From positions 1,178,001 to 1,242,000 of the forward strand of contig OY730171.1 of NCBI GenBank assembly GCA_963422465.1: a DNA stretch of 64,000 nucleotides, written 5' to 3'. The notes under the pieces were generated by a model that searched no databases, was not told the origin of the DNA, and saw nothing but the letters and a program-made list of their open reading frames with translations. Positions 32,044-44,262 of the stretch are shown in pieces. Origin of the DNA: Lichina pygmaea. Its lineage: Eukaryota; Ascomycota; Lichinomycetes; Lichinales; Lichinaceae. Both the position numbers and the translations under genes were made by a program. Within the stretch, counting starts at the first letter, position 1; each line of letters starts with the position of its first letter.

Positions 32044-35000
32044 TCACAGAGATGATAGGTTTTCTGGTAAGAGTTGGTGTGCTAAGTTAAACTGGTCTAG
32101 TCTTTTCAAAGATATAAACCAGAGAAGAAATTCTTTAAGCACTTTAGGCTTTTGAAGTAAAGTAGAGAAATTGTAGGAAAGAAAAGTGGCTTGCTGTCTT
32201 TGAGTAAGAAACTTGTTACAAGAGAAAGTAATATGTTGAGCAGTCTCTTCTCCAAAACCACAGGAACATAGAGGGGATTGGAAGTCAGGAACATTTGCTC
32301 TGAAAAGAAAGCTGGCTAGTCCTATCCTTGCTGATAGAATCTGCAAGTAAAGACTAGCTTCAGCTTTTCTCAAGTCTTTGAAAACTTTGAGATTTTTCTT
32401 TTGGGGTAGTCTGCAAAATAGCTCCCAGACTGAAGAACATTTCTGTCTGTTTGCCTGCCATCTGGCTTCCCACTCTTTCTGAAACACTTCTTGAAATTGT
32501 TTCTTAGAGTAATCTTGGTTAGTGGTTAGTTCTTCTAGCTATCTTGCTTTCCAGTTAGGTGTGATAGTAGACAGAGACTTTGGAGGTGTTCTCAGAGTAG
32601 AAACAAAAACAGTGATCTGGGAAAAAAGCTTATAGAGAAGTGAGGAGAGAGGATTAGAAGAAGTATTGGAAAAATAGAAAGATTGTAGGAAAGTTGCTGT
32701 TCTAAATTTGAAATAAAGATCAAGAGGTGGTAGGAATAGTTCTCCTTCAATAAGAAATGTAGGAGTAGCTTTGAAGACACCTCCTATAGTTTTTAGACAC
32801 TTAGTCTGGAAAAGATTTAGAGAAGAAATATTAGAAGGTTTTTTGTGGGGATTGAACCAGACTCCTACTGCATAGCTGAGAAGGGATCTCAGTATTGCAG
32901 TGTAGACAAGTCTAGCAGAGAGAACAGGTAGACCCCATGTAGAAAAAGTAGTTCTGGAAAGTGCTGAGAAAAACTTGGAAGCTTTCTGTAACATGATTTT
33001 CTGGTGTTTTTTCCAGAGAAGCTTGGAATCATAGTGTAGTCCCAGAATACACACTTCTTCCTTAGGCTGTAGTACCACTTCTCCAAGTCTTAGACTGAGC
33101 TGAAGATTATCTGTTCTTCTTCTAGAAAAATGGAGAAGTTCATACTTTTCAGGTGCAAACTTCATTCCATGTTTTCTTGCCCAGTCTAAACACTTGGAGT
33201 GAGTAGACTTTAGCTTCAGGAGATTGCTTTTAAGAGAAGGGGAAAATGCCAGAAGGTTTGTGTTATCTGCAAAGCCCAGAGCTGATACACCTTTCTCTGG
33301 TGTATGAACAGTATTATGAAGATCTGAAATATAGAAAAGAAATAAAATAGGAGAGAGAGGTGAACCTTGAGAGACTCCACAGTGTACTGGAAAAAAAGAA
33401 GACTTTGAATCATCAAAGACAAGAGAGGTTTTCCTTTGGGTAGTGAAAGAAAAGATCCAGTTAACAAACCAGCTGGGGATTCCTTTTCTCTCCAGGATTT
33501 TCTTGAGAATTTCTGGCAGTACTCTATCATAAGCTCCTGAGATATCCAGAGAAAGAAGACTGGCTACCATTCCTTTCTTCCAGACTTTTTCAACTTGGGA
33601 AGTGAGTGGAAATAGTGCAGACTCAGTTGATCTTCCTTTTCTAAAGTCCATCTGGATTTCTGGTAGTAGGTTTTCTTTCTCAGCCAGTTCACTTAGCTTT
33701 GTGGCTGCCAGAGCTTCCATCAGCTTCCCAATTGTGTTGAGAAGTGCTATTGGCCTCCAAGCTTTGGCATAGCAATAGGATCCTTTGCTAGGCTTTCTCA
33801 AGCATATTGTTCTGGCTGCTTTGTATCTGTCAGGGAAATATTCTAGCTTCCAGCAGGCCTCCAGAACTTTGGCTATCTTTTCATTGAAAGAGTCTCCTAA
33901 TACCTTTAGAAATCCATTGGGTAGAGTGTCTTTCCCAGGAGCTGTAAAAGGTTTTTTCTTTTTCAGAATATTGTGGATATCTTCTTTGGAGATTTCCTGA
34001 GATAGCTGGTGTTGGTGGTTGGCTGGCTGGTCCTGGGATTCTGGCACTGGCTGGAGAGGTAGAGGGAAGAACTGGGTTTTGAACACTTCTACCTTTTCTG
34101 TGAAAGTTCTGGCAGTTTCTCCATCTTCCTTTGTGAGCTCTGGAACAATTGGAAGTTCTGGTGGTTTGCCAGCTTTTTCTTTACTCCACTTGGCTATTTT
34201 CCAGTGCTTTTGTGTTTCAGCCAGGTTCTGGAGTTGTTCTCTGAATGTCTTTCTTTTAGCATTCTTGATCAGGTGTTGCTTTTCCTTTATTACCTTTTCA
34301 AGTTTGTAGACTGGTTCTTGGTTTTGGAAGACTTTTCTTCTTAGTTTTCTTTCCTCTTTAATTTTCTCTTTAATCTCTTGGTTCCACCAGGGAACAGTGT
34401 ACTTTGAGTCTCTCAGAGGTCTTGTTGTCTTGTCAGCCAGTTCTTGAAGAGCTTTGTCCAGATTCTCCAGATAGTTGTCCACTTCCTCTCTGTTAAGTAG
34501 TGGTGGAATAGGGGGAAGATTCTTAGCTTCTTTCTTGACTTGGTCCAGATCTAGTGTTCTCCAGTTTCTTTGATGGGTTCTGGCTTTCTTTAGTGTTTCC
34601 AGACTTAGAATTGTCTGAACTGGTCTATGGTCTGAACCTGTGTGGAAGTCTAGGTTAATCTGGGAAGAAATAAAGGATTTAAGAAGTGATATAGAAATAA
34701 AAGATAAGTCAATAGCAGAGGAGGGAGGCTCTGCCAGTGTTCCTGCTCTTGTTGGTGTGAAAGGTGCTATTGCCAGCTCTAGTCCTTGATCATCTGTGAG
34801 TTCTTTGAACTTAGTAGCTAGTTCAGAGTAGAGTTGGGAGGATTTTGACCAGAATGGGTGGTGGAGGTTTGAGTCAGTCAGAAGAATATGTTCTCCTTCT
34901 TTCTCCAGTGCCTGGGCCAGTACATCCAGTAGAGCTTCTGCTGATACTCTGTAGTTTTCCTGGCTTGTGGGTGTGAAGTACAGGTTATGTACCCAGAACA

Positions 35001-35304
35001 CTTTTGCTTGCACTCTTATCTCCAGTGATGTTAAATCCTTGCTCCAGAACACAGGGGTTATAGCTGACCTCTGTATTCTTCTGTTGATTAGAACCAGAGT
35101 TCTCCCTAACACTTGGTCTTGAAGAGGGTAGAAGGCTGAGAAGACTGTTGAGGTACTTGTTTCCTGGTATGGATTTCTCCAAGGTTCTTGAAGTGCAATC
35201 AGATCCACTTCCTGGAGTCTGGGGTTAGCTAGTAGAAGATCTTGGCATGTCTGGCTTTTCTGCACATTATACTGGAGAAGGTTGAGAGTTGGTGTACTCA
35301 TCAA
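32044..35304 (-). pseudogene. LINE 1 ORF2: endonuclease-reverse transcriptase
   Basis: One frame of 1086 codons interrupted by a single TAG at 32539-32541, where related copies have Trp (KFTWLSQITTNQ). Order: APE-type endonuclease in residues ~1-230 (LLQYNVQKSQTCQDLLLANP, LIALQEPW, HILLTDSNLHHPFW, IDLSFIS, SDHRPV); linker; RT from ~470 (AWRPIALLNTIGKLMEALAA, LSLDISGAYDRVLPEILKKI, CGVSQGSPLSPILFLFYISD, then the FADN box); then a Cys/His motif CSCGFGEETAQHITFSC near the end. The catalytic box reads FADN where the other local copies have FADD. Both lesions fit C-to-T change at CpA on one strand. The start ATG overlaps the ORF1 end in an ATGA-like arrangement (35304/35301), typical of reinitiation in LINEs. 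Confidence 0.9.
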
Positions 35305-38246
35305 ACCTCTGGGTTAGAATCCACAAGTATCTCAAAAGAGTTTTGTTTTGGAAGATTAGTGGTAGTCTTCAGGTTTTGCAGAGAGGTTGCTTGAGAGCTA
35401 AGTCTTGCACTTGATCTAGTTCTCACCAGCTCTCCCTGTTTTCTTTTCTTCCCATCCTCTCTATCAGATAGATTAGGGCCACTTCCAGTATTAGTGGTCT
35501 GGCTTGGAGAGAAGATAAAAGTGGAAGAGATGTTTTCTGGAGTGGTGTATCTTCCAGGTCTGGTGAGCCAGGATTCTCTAGCTTTCTGTGTAGCTTCCTG
35601 CTTTTTAGGGCAGGCTTTTTTCCAAGCAGAGTGCTTCCCTCCACAGTTAGCACATTTGGGAACTAGCTTTTCTTGAGGAATTGGGTAATCTCTTCTGGCA
35701 TGTTTTCCTCCACATGCCAGGCACTGTGCTTGAGCTTGGCAGGTTCTTGCCTGGTGTCCAAACTTTGAGTATTTGTAGCATTGGACCACTGATGTATCCA
35801 GAAGTGCTGGTTCTACTTCATGGATCATGTGGCCAAGTACAACTCCTCTCTTGATTAATAGATTAGCTTGCTCAGGTGTTGCAAGATCTATGTGCAGAGA
35901 TGTCACAGATTTCTTAAGAAGTTTGGACTTTCTGGTCCAGTAGGTTTTCAGGATTTTGACCTGGTTTTCCATACCAGGGTCTTGTCTGAAGATAGTCTTA
36001 GTTGTCTTTTCCAGGTTATCTGGGTTAAAGTTCTTTGTTTGAACTCCATGAACCATGACTGGGAAGATTCTGGAAGAGATCTTAGCTTCTTCAGAGAACA
36101 CTGCAGAGATCCAGTCTTTGCTCTGTTCTAGTTGGGTCTTGGCTGAGGGAGATTCCAGAGAGATGATAATATCACCAGAAGGAAGCTTTCTGACTGCTCT
36201 GATATCTTTCTGGCAAGATGTTTTGATTTTTTGATTTTGATTTGATTCTTACACTGTTTGTAGCTTTACAGCCATGCAGATCTTCCAGCTAATAGTGAAC
36301 TTCTTCAGAAAACCTTTAAAGGAATAAAAACTGAAGACAGGGAGGTGACTAGAAAGTGTAGCAAAAGGAAATCTTGTAGTGTCTGGTAGGAAAAGCTTCT
36401 AGATGTTGGAGTGTGAATAGTGAAGTTTGAAAGCCAGATTAAATTGGTTTAGTCTTTTCAAAGACATAAACCAGTACAGAAACTTCTGTAGAAGCTCTGG
36501 GTTTGAAATAATAGTAGTGAAATCTTGGGGGTTAAAGAGAGCATGTTGTCTTTGACTTGAGTAGAGAGAGCATGAAGAGGTGATATGCTTTACTGTCTCT
36601 TCTGCTTGACCACACATGCATAGGGGGGTAGGAAAGTCAGGGACTCCAGCTCTGAAAAGAAAACTTGCTAGACCAATTCTCCCAGTTCTGGTTTGCAGTA
36701 GTAGACTTGCCTCAGCTTTCTGTAGCTCTTTGTAGAGCTTTAGGTTGTTGTAGTGAGGTTTTTGGCAAAACACCTGCCATCCAGCATAGCCTTTTCTTTT
36801 CTTCTCCTTCCATTGGTTTTCCCACTCTTTAGTAAAGAGTATTTGTAGTTCTTTCTTTGAACTAGCCTGGTTAGTAGTTATTTGACTTAACCAAGTGAAC
36901 TTCCAATTAGGAGAGATAGTTGAGCATTTCTTTAAAGGTTTCCTCAGTGAAGAAGCATAGGAAGAAATAGTAGAAAAGGTACTGTCAAGAAAGTCTTTCA
37001 GAGAGGAGGTTTGGATAGAAGATAGAAAACAAGCTGTGCGAAATTTAAAATAGAGATCTAGAGGTAAAAGAAAAAGCTCACTCTCTAATAGAAAAGAAGG
37101 AGTGGCTTTGAAAGCACCCCCAATAAGTCTCAGACATTTGTTTTGGAATATGATAAGAGAGGAAATATTAGAGGATTTTCTGAGTGGGTTGAACCAAATT
37201 CCCACTGCATAGCTCAGTACAGATCTGAGTATTGCAGTGTACACAAGGCGTGCTGTGAGAACTGGAAAGCCCCAGGTGGAGTAAGAGGTTCTAGAAAGAG
37301 AAGATAGTGCTTTTTGTGCTTTTTGAAGAATAATTCTCTGGTGTTTGTGCCAGTGGAGTTTGGCATCCAGGTACACTCCCAATACTCGCACTTCTTCTTT
37401 TGGTTTTAGAATCACATTCCCAAGTCTAAGCTTGAGCTGCAGATTGTCTGATCTTCTTCTGGAAAAATGAAGTATTTCATATTTCTCAGGAGAGAAGACC
37501 ATTCCATGTCTTGCAGCCCAAGATAGACATTTAAGATGTGTATTCTTCAACTTCAGAAGGTTGCTTTTAAGAGAGTGTCCAAATGCAAGCAGATTTGTAT
37601 CATCTGCAAATCCCAGAGCAGAAACACCAGTAGTAGGAGAATGTACAGTCTCATGAAGTTCAGAAATATAGAATAGAAAAAGAATAGGAGACAAAGAGGA
37701 CTGGCAAGATGTAGGGACTTTGTTCTTGATAGCCTGCACAAGCTGGGAGAGTGTTCTGTTTCCTGTCTGTGCTATTTGGACTCCAGGTCTGATAGTAATC
37801 TCACTGAAGATTCTCTGGGGAACTGGAATTTCCTGAACTGTAGCTTTCTGGACTGCTTGGGCATAGGAGAGATTAGATGCTGGTGTTTGCATATTTTTCT
37901 CAATTCTGTCCAGTCTCTGGAGAACTTTCTGGATCTCTTGTCCAGTGCTGGAAGGTGTGGCTATATGGCTTGCTAGCTGGGTGGTGATTTTCTTCCATGC
38001 TGCCTGTACCTTTGGGGGAGCTTTAGACTGGTTTAGCCAGACTTCAACAATCTGGGATACTGGCAGTGTGTTTTCTCCAGCTTGTTGGTCTGGTGTTGCC
38101 AGAGAGGTATCTTGTTAGCTTGGCTCTGGGGGAATAGATAAAGAAGAAGAGCTGGATTAGATGTTGGGGGATCTGGGAGCCAGTATAGAGGTTGGTACTC
38201 TAGAGTTGTATTGGGGATGACTGGGTTTTTTCTTTTTTGAGGCCAT
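35301..38246 (-). pseudogene. LINE 1 ORF1 (nucleic-acid-binding, CCHC), split by nested LINE
   Basis: Starts at the ATG at 38246 (MASKKKKPSHPQYNSRVPTS) and runs to 37713, is interrupted by the nested LINE, then continues 36209-35301. The C-terminal part has zinc knuckles: CYKYSKFGHQARTC, CLACGGKHARRDYP and CANCGGKHSAWKKACP. This is the RNA-binding protein that coats LINE RNA. Two in-frame TAA codons lie in the N-terminal part. One is CAA in the other 5' copy at 41.4 kb; the other is shared by both copies. Confidence 0.75.
36222..37700 (-). mobile_element. 5'-truncated LINE (LINE 2) nested in LINE 1 ORF1
   Basis: Flanked by the perfect 12-bp repeat CTGGCAAGATGT (36210-36221 and 37701-37712). 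It has a tail of TTGATTTTGATTT type on the plus strand and contains the RT C-terminal half: LSPILFLFYISELHETVHSP, FADDTNLLAFGHS, VLGVYLDAKLHWHKHQRIIL and CMCGQAEETVKHITSSC. The frame is open from the junction to the natural end at 36399, giving an artificial fusion frame with ORF1 of LINE 1 upstream. Almost identical to LINE 6 at 57354-59251, so it is a recent insertion. Confidence 0.88.
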
Positions 38247-41039
38247 AGCTCTGGGTTTCCAGTAGTGATACTTTTAGAGAGTTGAGAGAGTTGAGGGAAA
38301 GAGAAGAGTACTCTGACTTCCCAGCAGTAGTGATCTAGCCCTGAGTCCAGACCTCAGAGCTAGACTTTCCTGGGCAGCTTCTTCCTTCTAAGCTCTGGGT
38401 TAGGTCTGGGAGTATTCACCTAGACTAGGGACCAGACCCCCTATCTAGACTTTCCTTGAATTCTTAGATTCTGCCAGCCAAGAGTAGAGCTCAAGTTATT
38501 CCACTTTTCTACTCTTTGTTTTCCTCTTGAACTGGGAGTACTTACTCAATCCTGGGACCACACCCCAAGACTGAGTGTTCCTAGGTAATTGGGGCCTGTC
38601 CCCAGTTCTCCAGAAAACCACTGGCCACTCTCCCTCTTGTTATTGGTAGTCTGTTACTTGTTGAAGTTGAAGATCGTAGAGTCTGGGATCACAACTTTTG
38701 TTAAACACGTTGAGTTTTCCAAAGTGATGGGTTTTCACCTTAAGGTTTTGGTGGTTTAAGGGTGGAACTCGGCTGGTTTCCAGGACTTCTGACAAAATGC
38801 GTTGATTGTCAGAAGTGATGGTCCTTGGGCGTAGTTGTACTGGGAAGAGATCCTTGACAACCTGATGTAGTCCTTGACATCACTGGCAATTCTAGACCAG
38901 TACTATTTCCACTGTGTGAGGTGCTGGGTCTTCTTGGCCCTGAAATAACCTACCAACAGGTCATCATAGTTTCTGCAAAGAATTTTATTCCTAACAGAAG
39001 TATCCTGAAGTACATACAATGCAGATTCATATTGCAGCAGTCTGTTGCTGTCAATCTTCCACTTGCCACTGTATCATGTTTTTTTCCTGGCTACTTGTGT
39101 AGCTTCACTGGCCACTAGTGCAGACTGCCCAAGGTAGTCCTTCACAAGAGTGTTCTCTCTTTGAAGATCTCAAACCAAATCCACTAGTTCTGGAGTACTC
39201 TCAGTATAGGCTGTTTCAGTCTCTGCACTCCACAAGATAAGAAACCAAGGTACCAGGTGTTCTAGACCACCTTGGCCAGTGACTGCCAAGCTGTTGCTTA
39301 CACCACCCTGGCTCTCTACCTTCTTGTGGTCAGCCAGTTGATCCCAGACTCCACTAGTTCCCCAAGGGATACTCCTGTAGTCATACACCCCAAAGGTAAT
39401 TCTTGTTTTCATGTTCTACCCTAAGGCTTCCAGAGTGTAGATCCTCTTGTCTGACAGATCACTTTGCAGAATCATGTCTCCCCAATAGTGAGTAACATCC
39501 TCAACCATCTGTCCTACTATAGTTTTCAGCTATAAGTTGTTATCTCTTACATGTCTAGTGATGTTGGCCAGCTTCCACTGTAGGGTTGGCAGCAATATAG
39601 ACATTGTGTTTTGGCTGTTGTTTAGGTCTGGCCTTTGTGAGAGTGTGTCAGCCAGGTTCATACTCCCAAGCCAGTAATCAATCACAAAGTCAAACTCTGA
39701 TAGCTATTTAGTCTATCATGCCTGCCTGCCTGTCAGCACTTTTGTTATTATAAAGTACTTCAGGTTTGTGTGGTCTGTGAGGACTATGATAGGGTAACAA
39801 CTACTGTCAAGGTAGTACCTCCACTCCTTGGATGCCATGACAATCACCAGCAACTTGCTGTTATAGACTTTGTAGTTGTGCTTGGCCACTGTCATCTTGT
39901 AGGAATAATACACTACTGGATGCTAGTGGTATGTCATAAGGTTATCCTCTTATAGCTGCAACAAGATTCCTCCAATCACAAATTCTGATATATCAGTCTT
40001 AACACAGATTGGCTGGCTTTGGTTGAAGTGCCCCAGCACTAGCACACAGGTCAACATGTTTTTGAGAGTCTGGACCACCTGCTCCATGTCTGCTGACAGC
40101 TGGAAACTTACACTCTTTGGTTAGTCAGTCTTTTTGAGGTGCTCTGTAAGTGTCTGCACTACACATAAGAAACCTTGTATAAACTACTGGTAGAAGTTTG
40201 TAAACCCCAGGAAGTATTAGATGTTCTGTACTGATTTTGGTGTCAGCCACTCAGTGATAGCTTGAACTCTCAGAGACTCTATTGATACTCCTCTTTCAGT
40301 CACCACAAACTCCAGAAAGCTCACTTCCCTAACTGCAAAGCAACACTTTGACAGCTTTGTGTATAGCTGGGTGCTGTGGGGGTATTCTAACACTTCCTGT
40401 ACATGTGCCAGATGCTTGTCATAAGCTGCTGAGAAGATAAGTATATTATCTATGTAAACAATGTAGGTGATGTCAATCAAGCTGTCAAGTGTCTACTTCA
40501 TAAATACTTGAAAGGTTGCTGGTGTGTTGGCTATTCTGAATAGCATCATGAGGTATTCAAAGTAGCTGTATTGTGTTTGAAACACACTTTTCCACTTATC
40601 ACCCTCACAGATGCAGATACAATAGTACACATCTTGGAGGTTGATCTTCATAAAGACACAAGTGTTGCACAGCCTATCAAAAAACTTCTATATCAGTGGC
40701 AGCAACCTCAAGTTCTTTCAAGTTTTGTTATTAAGCTCTTGATAGTTGATATATATCTGCAAGCTACTGTCCTTCTTAGAGACAAAGATGATAGGTATGC
40801 TGGCAGGTGATATCAACCTGCATATCCAGTCTTTACTCAGGTTGTTGTCCAGGTATTCTTTTAGAACACCCAGCTCCTTCTCAGAGAGCTTGTAAATTAG
40901 ACTCTTCAGTAGGTCTCCCCTGACAAGGTTGATCACATGATCATAAGAGGTGTGGCTTGGTAACTCTCTTGCCATCTTCTCTGAGAACATATCAGTGTAG
41001 TTGTGTAGTTCCTTCAGTAACTTAACTCAAGTCACTGAA

Positions 41040-41708
41040 GAGAGAGAGAGGCTAGTAGTTTTCTGGAGAACTGGGGACAGGCCCCAATTACCTAGGAACA
41101 CTCAGTCTTGGAGTGTGGTCCCAGAATTGAGTAAGTACTCCCAGTTCAAGAGGAAAACAGAGAGTGGAAAAGTGGAATAACTTGAGCTCTACTCTTGGCT
41201 GGCAGAATCTAAGAATTCAAGGAAAGTCTAGATAGGGAGTCTGGTCTCTAGTCTAGGTGAATACTCCCAGACCTAACCCAGAGCTTAGAAGAAAGAAGCT
41301 GTCTAGGAAAGTCTAGCTCTGAGGTCTGGACTCAGGGCTAGATCACTACTGCTAGGAAGTCAGAGTACTCTTCTTTTTCCCTTAACTCTCTCAACTCTCT
41401 AAAGGTATCACTACTGGAAACCCAGAGCTATAGCCTCAAAAAAGAAAAAACCCAGTCCTCCCCAATACAACTCTAGAGCACCAATCTCTATACTGGCTCC
41501 CAGATCCCCCAACATCCAATCCAGCTCTTCTTCTTTATCTATTCCCCCAGAGCCAAGCTAACAAGATACCTCTCTGGCAACACCAGATCAACAAGCTGGA
41601 GAAAACACACTGCCAGTATCCCAGATTGTTGAAGTCTGGCTAAACCAGTCTAAAGCTCCCCTAAAGTTACAGGCAGCATGGAAGAAAATCACCACCCAGC
41701 TAGCAAGC
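41040..41708 (+). mobile_element. LINE 5' fragment (5' UTR and ORF1 start)
   Basis: An inverted near copy of LINE 1 at 38640-37960, from GTTTTCTGGAGAACTGGGGA through the CCTCAAAAAAGAAAAAACCC of the ORF1 start to CAGCTAGCAAGC. Here the ORF1 initiator reads ATA. Cut at its right end by LINE 3 and abutting chromovirus C on the left. No target duplication recognised. Confidence 0.75.
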
Positions 41709-44262
41709 TATATTTTTATTTTATTTTATTTGATTATTACACTGGTAGTAGCTTTACAGCCATGCAGATCTTCTAGCTAATAGTGAACTCCTTCAGAAAA
41801 CCTTTGAAGAGATAAAAACTGAAGGCAGGGTGTGACTAGGGAATGTAACAAAAGGAATCTTGAAGTTTCTGGTAAGAGAAGAGAATCTAGGTATTGGATT
41901 GGGAATAGTGGAGTTTGAAAGCTAGATTAAACTGGTTTAGTCTTTTCAAAGACATAAACCAGTACAAGAACTTCTGTAGTAGCTCTGGGTTTGAAATAAT
42001 AGTGGTGAAGTCTTGGGGATTAAAAGAGACTTGTTGTCTTTGTCTTGAATAAAGAGAGCATGAAGAGGTGATATATTTTGCAGTTTCTTCTGCTTGGCCA
42101 CACACACATGGTGGGGTAGGGAAGTCAGGAACTCCAGCTCTGAAAAGAAAACTTGCCAGACCAATTCTTCCAGTCCTGATTTGCAGTAGCAGACTTGCCT
42201 CAGCTTTCTGTAACTCTTTGTAGAGCTTCAGATTGTTTTTGTGTGGCTTTTGACAGAAAGTCTGCCAGCCTGGATAGCTTCTTCTTTTCTTCTCTTCCCA
42301 TTGGTCTTCCCACTCTTTAGTAAAGAGCTTTTGTAGTTCTTTCTTTGAACTAGCCTGGTTAGTAGTTATTTGACTTAACCAAGTGAATTTCCACTTAGGA
42401 GAGATAGTTGAGGATTCCTTTAAAGATTTCTTCAAGAGAGAGGCATAGCTGGAAATAGTGGAAAAGATACTGTCAAGAAAGTATTTGAGAGGGGAGTTTT
42501 GAATAGAAGAAAGAAAACAGGCAGTGCGAAATTTAAAGTATAGGTCTAGAGGTAGAAGAAAAAGCTCACTCTCTAATAGAAAAGAAGGAGTGGCTTTGAA
42601 GGCACCCCCAATAAGTCTTAGGCATCTGTTTTGAAATGAAACAAGAGAAGAGATATTGGAGGATTTTCTTAGAGGGTTAAACCAGATCCCCACTGCATAG
42701 CTCAGTAGAGATCTCAGTATAGCAGTGTACACCAGACATGATGTGTGAACTGGAAAGCCCCAAGTAGAATAGGAAGTTCTAGAAAGAGAAGAGAGTGCTT
42801 TCTGTGCTTTTTGAAGAATAATCCTCTGGTGTTTGTGCCAGTGGAGCTTTGCATCTAGGTACACTCCAAGTACTCACACTTCTTCTTTTGGTTTGAGAAT
42901 CACATTCCCCAGTCTGAGCTTGAGCTGAAGATTGTCTGATCTTCTTCTGGAAAAATGAAGTATTTCATATTTCTCAGGAGAGAAGACCATTCCATGTCTT
43001 GCAGCCCATGATAGACATTTGAGGTGTGTGTTCTTTAACTTCAGAAGGTTACTTTTCAAGGAGTGACCAAAAGCAAGCAGATTTGTATCATCTGCAAACC
43101 CCAGGGCAGATACACCAGAAGAGGGAGTATGCACAGTCTCATGCAATTCAGAAATGTAGAATAGAAAAAGAATAGGGGATAATAGAGAACCTTGAGAAAC
43201 TCCACAATGAATAGGAATTGAACAAGACTCAGAATCATCAAAGACAAGAGTGGTAGAGCACTTATCACAGAAGAAGTAGATCCAGGAAGCTAGCCAGGCA
43301 GGTATTCCTTTTCTTTTCAGAATTTACTGTAGTATCTTGGGGAGAACTCTGTCATAGGCTCCTGAGATATCCAGTGAGAGTAGGGATGCAACCATGCCTT
43401 CCTTCCAGACTTTTTCCACTTGGGAGGTTAGAAGGAAAAGTGCTGCTTCTGTGGATCTTCCTTTCCTAAAGCCCATCTGGATATCTGGCAATAGTCCAGC
43501 TTCTTCTGCTATCTTGCTTAGTCTGGCTGCAGCAATAGCTTCCATCAGCTTGCCTGTTGTGTTTAGCAGAGCTATAGGGCACCAGGCTTTAGCTTGATTG
43601 TAGGTTCCCTTGCCAGGTTTCCTCAAGCAGACTGTTTTTGCACTCTTAAATCTTTCAGGGAAGTACTCTAGTTTCCAGCATGTTGAAGTCAGAATAGCTA
43701 GAGCTTGGCAGAACCTAGGCCCCAGAGCTCTCAGAAATCCATTTGGCAGCTTATCTCTCCCTCCTGCTGTGAAAGGTTTCTTCTTGGCCAGAATTTGCTC
43801 CACTTCTTCACATGTTACCTCCTGGGAGAGCTGTATCTCAGAGATAGTCTGGGAGCTTTCTGAGCCTGGTTCTGGAACTAGAGCTTTTGGAAAGAACTGC
43901 TGTGAGAAGGCTTTAGTCTTTTCCTCAAAGGTTTTGGCTATTCCTTCTTGTGTTTCCAGGTCAGGAACCAGAGGAAGATCAGGAGTCTTGTTGGCTTTGG
44001 ACCTTCCCCACTTTGCAAGCTTCCAGAACTTTGAAGAGCTGGCCAGCTCATGGATGTGGTGTCTGAAAGTGTTCTGTTTTCCATCTCTGACTGCTTTTTT
44101 CTTGAGCTTAGTTGCTTGCTCAAGTTCCTCTTGACTTGCTTGTCTTTTTTGCACTTTTCTTCTTACTCTTCTTTCCTCTTTAACCTTGTTTTGGATCTCT
44201 TGATTCCACCAGGGGACTGAGTGGCCAGATTGCTTCTGGAGCTGTGTGGATTTGCTTGCTAA
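41709..44262 (-). mobile_element. 5'-truncated LINE (LINE 3)
   Basis: Tail ATTTTTATTTTATTTTATTT on the plus strand at 41709. The minus strand encodes the end of the endonuclease linker (QSGHSVPWWNQEIQNKVKEE), the RT (AWCPIALLNTTGKLMEAIAA, LSLDISGAYDRVLPKILQ, LGFADDTNLLAF) and the Cys/His end CVCGQAEETAKYITSSC. It carries stops after KILQ (TAA) and at EEV (TGA, where kin have CGA) that are identical in LINE 4. The right end abuts chromovirus A. Confidence 0.85.

Larger units (their letters stand above)
31878..38856 (-). mobile_element. Full-length Tad-like LINE (LINE 1) carrying a nested LINE
   Basis: Flanked by ACAACTTGATGT (31866-31877) and ACAACCTGATGT (38857-38868), an 11/12 match. Without the nested LINE (36222-37700) and its extra target copy the element is about 5.5 kb. 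It has a 5' UTR (38856-38247), ORF1 with CCHC knuckles, ORF2 with endonuclease, RT and C-terminal zinc motif, and a 3' end GCATGGCTCACCAGCCAAAT, then AGTAAGAATAAAATAAAAAT. It lies in the integrase of chromovirus C. Nearly whole but disabled by a few substitutions, described under its ORFs. The near-perfect target duplication suggests modest age. Confidence 0.88.
26700..41040 (-). mobile_element. Chromovirus C fossil (Ty3-type), with nested insertions
   Basis: Minus-strand pol pieces lie in the expected order: RT (about 40990-40217), RNase H (about 39960-39716), integrase zinc-binding part (about 39100-38869), integrase core (31877-31741, 29853-29618, 29168-28800) and chromodomain (about 28560-28390), then a putative 3' LTR. 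The gaps between integrase pieces are exactly the LINE (31878-38856), the chimeric element (29867-31728) and SINE copy 2 (29169-29602), each with target duplications. The gag end is lost to other repeats at about 41.04 kb. Broken many times; the oldest layer of this stack. Confidence 0.75.

Noticed and set aside
36399-37892. 497-codon frame at 36.4-37.9 kb as one gene
   Set aside because: The 12-bp target repeats at 36210 and 37701 show it is the ORF1 start of one LINE run together with the RT of an inserted LINE.
38869-39412. Independent gene on the minus strand near 39.2 kb
   Set aside because: The frame is the RNase H-to-integrase part of chromovirus C, collinear with its other pieces.
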